A stretch of DNA of 23,132 bases from a virus: positions 1 to 23,132 of the IMG/VR virus record IMGVR_UViG_3300042453_000843, one strand, 5' to 3'. The notes beneath the pieces were generated by a model, which was not told where the DNA came from, ran no database searches, and saw only the letters and a list, made by a program, of their open reading frames with translations. Of this stretch, positions 22,495 through 23,132 are shown piece by piece. The translations under genes were made by a program, and so were the position numbers. The number at the start of each line of letters is the position of its first letter. Positions within the stretch are counted from its first letter, which is position 1.

Positions 22495-22934
22495 CGCTCA
22501 ACCTTTAGCGTCAGTCGCGAACGCTCTTCTGCAACCGTTGTTTGCTTTTCGGGGCGCAACGCTGCCTGCGCCACCTCAAACGTCGCGCTGCGAGACACGC
22601 CCAAAGGCCTGCAGTAGTCGCATCCGCAGTCATCTGAGTGCGATGCCACACCCAACTGCTGCTCTGCCATTAACTGGTCATGCCTCGCCCGCTCAACTGG
22701 TTGCGCTAAAACCGATTTGCGGTTATTTATTTGCTCCATTGCCACAGGGAAGCACTTGTCGCACCAGTAACTCCGAGCGTTTGTTTTATCAAAATGCGGG
22801 TCGTGCTCAATAACAACCGACCAGCATTGACTGCACGTTGTTTTCTTCCACAACTTCTCTGGAGCAGTCAGCATCAACGCAACTTCTTCTTCGGTCATGT
22901 CCTCGTACAATACGTTGCGCTGCTCTTCAGCCAT
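22491..22934 (-). CDS. Cys-rich zinc-ribbon-like phage protein, function unknown
   Basis: A 147-residue protein. It has two CxxC knuckles, C34-x2-C37 and C58-x2-C61, 20 residues apart, as in a zinc ribbon. A further cluster C103-x-C105-x2-C108 sits next to His99. The N-terminus (residues 1-28) is acidic and helical and the C-terminus is charged, ending KVER. Start ATG 22934 has GGGAGG about 8 nt upstream. It overlaps the preceding gene by 8 nt, and its TGA overlaps the terminase ATG in an ATGA arrangement, so it is probably translationally coupled to terminase. The middle of the gene (22681-22800) is near 50% G+C, lower than the terminase. I do not recognise a named family. From position it might be a packaging accessory or DNA-binding factor; this is inference only. 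Confidence 0.75.
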   Translation of the reverse strand: MAEEQRNVLYEDMTEEEVALMLTAPEKLWKKTTCSQCWSVVIEHDPHFDKTNARSYWCDKCFPVAMEQINNRKSVLAQPVERARHDQLMAEQQLGVASHSDDCGCDYCRPLGVSRSATFEVAQAALRPEKQTTVAEERSRLTLKVER

Positions 22935-23132
22935 CCTGCGCCTCCCGCATCATCCGCTCGTACTCCTCGCGAGACACGCTCTTCGGAGCCGGACCATCAA
23001 GCAGCGCGTCATGCTCCGCCTTGCTGATCGTCCGCGCTTGCAACTCTACCCGTTTCGGCGGCTCCAACGTCGCTAGCGTCTCCTTCGCGTACCGCACCGC
23101 TACCGCTGCGTCCCCCTTGCCCGCCAACGCCC
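22927..23132 (-). CDS. Probable terminase small subunit, C-terminal part (partial)
   Basis: The frame is open to the right edge of the window, so the gene is cut at its 5' end; an in-frame TTG at 23127 is possible as a start but is probably internal. About 68 residues are visible. A helical segment (AGKGDAAVAVRYAKETLATL) is followed by PPKRVELQAR and a charged tail ending EEYERMMREAQDG. This pattern, a helix ending in a 'PPKR' turn before an acidic helical tail, resembles the end of many phage small terminase subunits, which recognise viral DNA and load the large subunit. The place, one gene upstream of the large terminase, fits. The stop overlaps the next start by 8 nt. The DNA-binding N-terminus is not visible, so the call rests on context and a weak motif; it could be another small packaging protein. 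Confidence 0.45.
   Translation of the reverse strand, partial: ALAGKGDAAVAVRYAKETLATLEPPKRVELQARTISKAEHDALLDGPAPKSVSREEYERMMREAQDG

Noticed and set aside
20995-22617. A 540-codon plus-strand open frame opposite terL
   Set aside because: Antisense to an intact terminase with all catalytic motifs; no motif in its own translation.

Overview
The window looks like the structural and packaging half of the genome of a tailed bacteriophage (Caudoviricetes), probably one with a short, podovirus-type tail. Every convincing gene lies on the minus strand, so the module reads from right to left. Gaps are a few bases, several start and stop codons overlap, and most starts have a clear Shine-Dalgarno sequence. 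That is the usual layout of a late phage operon in a bacterial host. I see no integrase, replication, lysis or host-like genes. Sampled stretches are mostly about 60-65% G+C, with AT-richer patches inside several genes. The host cannot be named from this sequence. No tail tape-measure, sheath or tail-tube genes are seen. Instead there are three large internal or ejection-type proteins and a long nozzle-like tail protein, which is why I favour a podovirus.

Layout in transcription order. (1) Packaging, 23132-20992: the end of a probable small terminase subunit, a Cys-rich zinc-ribbon-like protein, and the large terminase (ATPase plus nuclease). (2) A complete tRNA-Gln(UUG) gene starting 4 nt after the terminase stop, then two small unknown genes. 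(3) Head, 20268-15207: portal, scaffold-like protein, major capsid protein, a strong terminator-like hairpin, a beta-rich accessory protein and a small acidic-tailed protein. (4) Connector, fibres and tail, 15136-7388: a head-tail adaptor carrying a large inserted segment, a 608-residue fibre with a glycine-rich repeat shaft and a C1q-like tip, a second 354-residue fibre, and an 1153-residue tail nozzle/stabilisation-type protein. (5) Internal virion (ejection) proteins, 7378-70: 348, 832 and 1245 residues, Ala-rich and helical. The last 69 bases hold only a small hairpin.

Together the genes cover filling the head (terminase, portal, scaffold, capsid), closing and joining it to the tail (adaptor, nozzle), host binding (two fibres) and delivering DNA across the cell envelope (three internal proteins). 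The points most worth a second look are the roughly 210-residue AT-richer insertion in the adaptor, the tRNA-Gln inside the packaging/head operon, the modular fibres with base-composition breaks, and the repeated RPRPR motifs in the 832-residue internal protein. All functions are assigned by reading the proteins; no database search was run.
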